A stretch of DNA of 5,391 bases, from the NCBI RefSeq assembly GCF_049276915.1, contig NZ_JBASXK010000159.1, forward strand, positions 1-5,391, read 5' to 3'. Made by a program: the position numbers and the translations under genes. The stretch comes from Aestuariivita sp049276915 (GTDB lineage Bacteria > Pseudomonadota > Alphaproteobacteria > Rhodobacterales > Rhodobacteraceae). Shown one piece after another: positions 5,281 to 5,391 of the stretch (positions are counted from its first letter, which is position 1; every line of letters starts with the position of its first letter). The notes beneath the pieces are model-generated. The model was not told the origin of the DNA. It did not search any database and saw only the letters and a list, made by a program, of their open reading frames with translations.

Positions 5281-5391
5281 CGGTCAGCCCCCAGTAGATC
5301 GTCCAGTAGTCCTCCCGCTTTACCCAGGGTCGACAGAAAATATTGACTGAACTTTCTGCGAGTTCTCCCACAAAAACCTGCGGAGCCGGGT
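5201..5391 (-). CDS. MscS-family mechanosensitive ion channel, C-terminal end
   Basis: The minus frame is open from the window edge to a TAG at 5203-5201 and encodes the last 62 residues of a protein. It shows VNIFCRPWV (15-23), EDYW (26-29), AVKERFDAEGISIPFPQ (38-54) and DVHVI (56-60). This is the conserved end of the MscS cytoplasmic domain: the beta strand with R-P-W/Y-V, the helix before E-G-I-x-I-P-F-P-Q, and the short closing strand. MscS channels open under membrane tension and release solutes during osmotic downshock. The membrane helices and pore lie outside the window, so the subfamily and intactness cannot be judged. The visible part has no lesion. The gene reads toward the tctA remnant on the same strand, about 100 nt away. 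Confidence 0.88.
   Translation of the reverse strand, partial: PAPQVFVGELAESSVNIFCRPWVKREDYWTIYWGLTGAVKERFDAEGISIPFPQQDVHVISK

Overview
The window suggests an alphaproteobacterium, most likely of the Rhodobacterales (Roseobacter/Paracoccus type). The clues are the moderately high G+C, the short alphaproteobacterial phosphatidylserine decarboxylase with a GSR cleavage site next to pssA, and a Crp/Fnr regulator behind a perfect FnrL-type box. This placement is an inference from protein style, not from a marker gene.

Left part (1-1939, + strand): the window opens in the last 21 codons of an IS3-family transposase, followed by what looks like the right terminal repeat of that element, ending near 127. 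The next base is already inside a diacylglycerol kinase gene (dgkA). Its reading frame runs into the IS end with no start codon, so the element appears to have cut off the kinase N-terminus. Behind it are psd (10 nt gap) and pssA (4 nt ATGA overlap). The three genes form a membrane phospholipid cluster: PssA makes phosphatidylserine, Psd converts it to phosphatidylethanolamine, and DgkA recycles diacylglycerol.

Middle (1976-3915): a small secreted SUMF1/FGE-fold protein on the minus strand converges on pssA. Its frame is broken by one in-frame TAA, with clear homology on both sides. Divergent from it, across a 128 nt gap, is an intact old yellow enzyme of the YqjM type.

Right part (3945-5391, minus strand): an intact Crp/Fnr-family regulator converges on the oxidoreductase gene. 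It is preceded by a perfect TTGAT-N4-ATCAA palindrome, placed where a class II FNR-activated promoter would have it. Then comes a decayed remnant of a TctA-type transporter permease with an internal deletion and frame change, about 100 nt of unassigned sequence, and the C-terminal 62 residues of an MscS-family channel running off the window edge.

Overall, these are mostly ordinary housekeeping and accessory genes, but three loci (dgkA, the SUMF gene and tctA) are damaged in different ways within 5.4 kb. I see no CRISPR array, tRNA, rRNA or clear new defence or biosynthetic system.
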